Of a DNA stretch of 6,859 nt, positions 5,503-6,859 are shown one piece after another. The position numbers and the translations under genes were made by a program. Below the pieces are notes generated by a model that was not told the origin of the DNA, ran no database searches, and saw nothing but the letters and a program-made list of their open reading frames with translations. Source of the stretch: Gammaproteobacteria bacterium (GTDB lineage Bacteria; Pseudomonadota; Gammaproteobacteria; Thiohalospirales; Thiohalospiraceae); NCBI GenBank assembly GCA_014762485.1, contig JABURU010000152.1, positions 1 through 6,859 on the forward strand, in the 5' to 3' direction. Each line of letters starts with the position of its first letter. Position 1 is the first letter of the stretch.

Positions 5503-6859
5503 TTATCCTTTTTTCGACCATATAGAGTGCAAGCCCGGTAGCTGGCGCTCTTTCCAAATGGCAAACAGGGCTGGAAATACCACCAGCACGGTAATCAGTG
5601 CGGTAGCTATCCCCCCCACCATGGGGGCGGCTATGCGCTTCATCACATCCGCACCGCTGCCTTCACTCCACAGAATGGGCAGCAATCCCAGTAACAATGC
5701 CATGCCCGTCATCAGCATGGGTCGTATGCGACGGCCAGCGCCCTCGACTATGACCTCCACGAGATCATGCTGTGACTGTAGCCCTGCTTCGGCTGCTCGC
5801 TTGCGGTAGGCCATACCCAGGTAGAGCATCATCAATACCCCCATCTCCGCATCCAGACCCGCCAGGGCTATCATGCCCACCCATACGGCAACACTCAGGT
5901 TGTAGTCCAGCCACCACAACAACCACACGGCGCCTATAAGAGAGAAAGGAACGGCCAGTAAGACAATGAGCGATTCGATCACCGATTTGTGGTGAATGAA
6001 TAACATGACAAAGACGATGAACAGGGTGAGTGGTACCACCAGCATGAGCTTGGCCTTGGCGCGCTCAAAGTATTTGTACTGCCCCGCCCAGTCCAGGCGG
6101 TAACCGGGCGGCACCTGTGCCTTGTCCGCCACCACCTGTTTCGCCGCCGCCACATAATCGGCGATACCGATCTCATCGTTTACGTCCACAAAGACGTAGC
6201 CCACCAGTTGCCCATTTTCATTGCGCAGCATGGGTGGGCCGGTGCGAAAACGCAGCTCAGCCAGTTGCGCCAGGGGGATCTGTGCGCCTGTGGGAGTGGG
6301 TACCCGCACCCGCTTAAGTGACTCCGGATCATCACGGAAATCCCGCGCGTAACGCAGATTGATACCATAACGCTCTCGCCCCTCCACCGTCTCCGACACC
6401 ACCGTGCCGCCGATGGCAGCCATGATCACATCCTCGACATCGCCGACGGTCAGGCCATAACGGGCGATCTTGCTACGGTCGATATCAAAGTCGAGAAAAT
6501 AGCCGCCACTGATACGCTCGGCGAAGGCGCTACGGGTATAGGGTGCGGTGCGCGGGTCGCCTTGCAGTGCCTGCTCTATGCTGATACCGGCGGCCTCCAC
6601 GGTATCCAGATCATCGCCAAACACCTTTATGCCCAAAGTAGAGCGTATGCCGGTGGCCAGCATCTCGGTACGGGTCTGAATCGGCATCCACCAGACGTTA
6701 GGCATGCAGGGATAGCGTAACTGCTGATCCATTTCGGCCAGCAATTTCTCCCAGCTCATGCCCTCACGCCATTGCTCCTTGGGCTTAAAGGTCACCACGA
6801 TCTCAGCCATAGACAGGGGGGCCGGATCGGTAGGGCTGGTGGAGCGGCCCATCTTGCCA
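5503..6859 (-). CDS. cusA: CusA-type heavy-metal RND efflux pump, C-terminal part, open at the window edge
   Basis: Inner-membrane proton-driven transporter of the HME-RND family, which exports Cu(I)/Ag(I) with a CusB adaptor and CusC channel. The frame is open to the window end; residues are counted from the in-frame Met at 6852, which is internal. About 451 of some 1,040 residues are present: the later porter-domain part, then five membrane segments (about 269-287, 294-315, 319-346, 378-395 and 411-433), corresponding to TM8-12. Aligned with E. coli CusA, metal-site residues Met623 and Met672 are Met15 and Met64, Glu625 is Glu17, Met640 is Met32, Met1009 is Met404 and the proton-relay Glu939 is Glu336. 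Lys984 of the relay is replaced by Met379, and Met755 by Val151. Met573 would be outside the window. The stop is 61 nt before cusF. Metal specificity beyond Cu/Ag is inferred mainly from these methionines and from cusF. Confidence 0.95.
   Translation of the reverse strand, partial: GKMGRSTSPTDPAPLSMAEIVVTFKPKEQWREGMSWEKLLAEMDQQLRYPCMPNVWWMPIQTRTEMLATGIRSTLGIKVFGDDLDTVEAAGISIEQALQGDPRTAPYTRSAFAERISGGYFLDFDIDRSKIARYGLTVGDVEDVIMAAIGGTVVSETVEGRERYGINLRYARDFRDDPESLKRVRVPTPTGAQIPLAQLAELRFRTGPPMLRNENGQLVGYVFVDVNDEIGIADYVAAAKQVVADKAQVPPGYRLDWAGQYKYFERAKAKLMLVVPLTLFIVFVMLFIHHKSVIESLIVLLAVPFSLIGAVWLLWWLDYNLSVAVWVGMIALAGLDAEMGVLMMLYLGMAYRKRAAEAGLQSQHDLVEVIVEGAGRRIRPMLMTGMALLLGLLPILWSEGSGADVMKRIAAPMVGGIATALITVLVVFPALFAIWKERQLPGLHSIWSKKG

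Noticed and set aside
1..6859. CRISPR array, tRNA, rRNA, toxin-antitoxin or phage defence genes
   Set aside because: I saw no regularly spaced repeats, no tRNA-like cloverleaf or CCA end, and no gene of a known defence family on either strand.

Overview
The window looks like the chromosome of a free-living gammaproteobacterium of moderate GC. The evidence is the ispA-dxs order, proteins close in sequence to Escherichia coli IspA, Dxs and CusA, and a folE2 gene next to dxs, an arrangement I recall from gammaproteobacteria. I cannot name the genus.

Layout. Positions 1-287 hold the 3' end of ispA (farnesyl diphosphate synthase), closed by a short GC-rich hairpin plus T-run that overlaps its stop codon. 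Positions 362-3456 form a compact + strand cluster: dxs (1-deoxy-D-xylulose-5-phosphate synthase), queD (6-carboxytetrahydropterin synthase) and folE2 (type IB GTP cyclohydrolase). Gaps are 16 nt and about 1 nt, so co-transcription is likely. Convergent to it, on the - strand, is a small exported protein of unknown function (3502-3894). A perfect 13-bp inverted repeat lies between the two and contains that gene's stop codon. Positions 3895-4599 are AT-rich and hold no intact gene, only the decayed N-terminal part of an IS481-type transposase (about 4211-4505). Positions 4600-6859 are a - strand metal-efflux segment. Read in transcription order it runs: the C-terminal part of a CusA-type heavy-metal RND pump (cut by the window edge), a CusF-like periplasmic copper/silver-binding protein, and a c-type cytochrome lipoprotein.

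How the genes work together. Dxs makes the entry metabolite of the MEP isoprenoid pathway, and IspA condenses the resulting C5 units to farnesyl diphosphate. FolE2 converts GTP to 7,8-dihydroneopterin triphosphate, which QueD converts to 6-carboxytetrahydropterin on the route to queuosine; the FolE2 product also feeds folate. The Cus-type segment moves Cu(I)/Ag(I) out of the periplasm: CusF carries metal to the pump. The membrane-anchored cytochrome c is an accessory whose role here is not established.

I found no clearly new multi-gene system. The points most worth checking are: a Met in the CusA homologue where E. coli has the proton-relay Lys984; the cytochrome leader, which carries two mutually exclusive hairpins and a possible 16-codon ORF overlapping the cytochrome start; and the cytochrome attached to the copper cluster.
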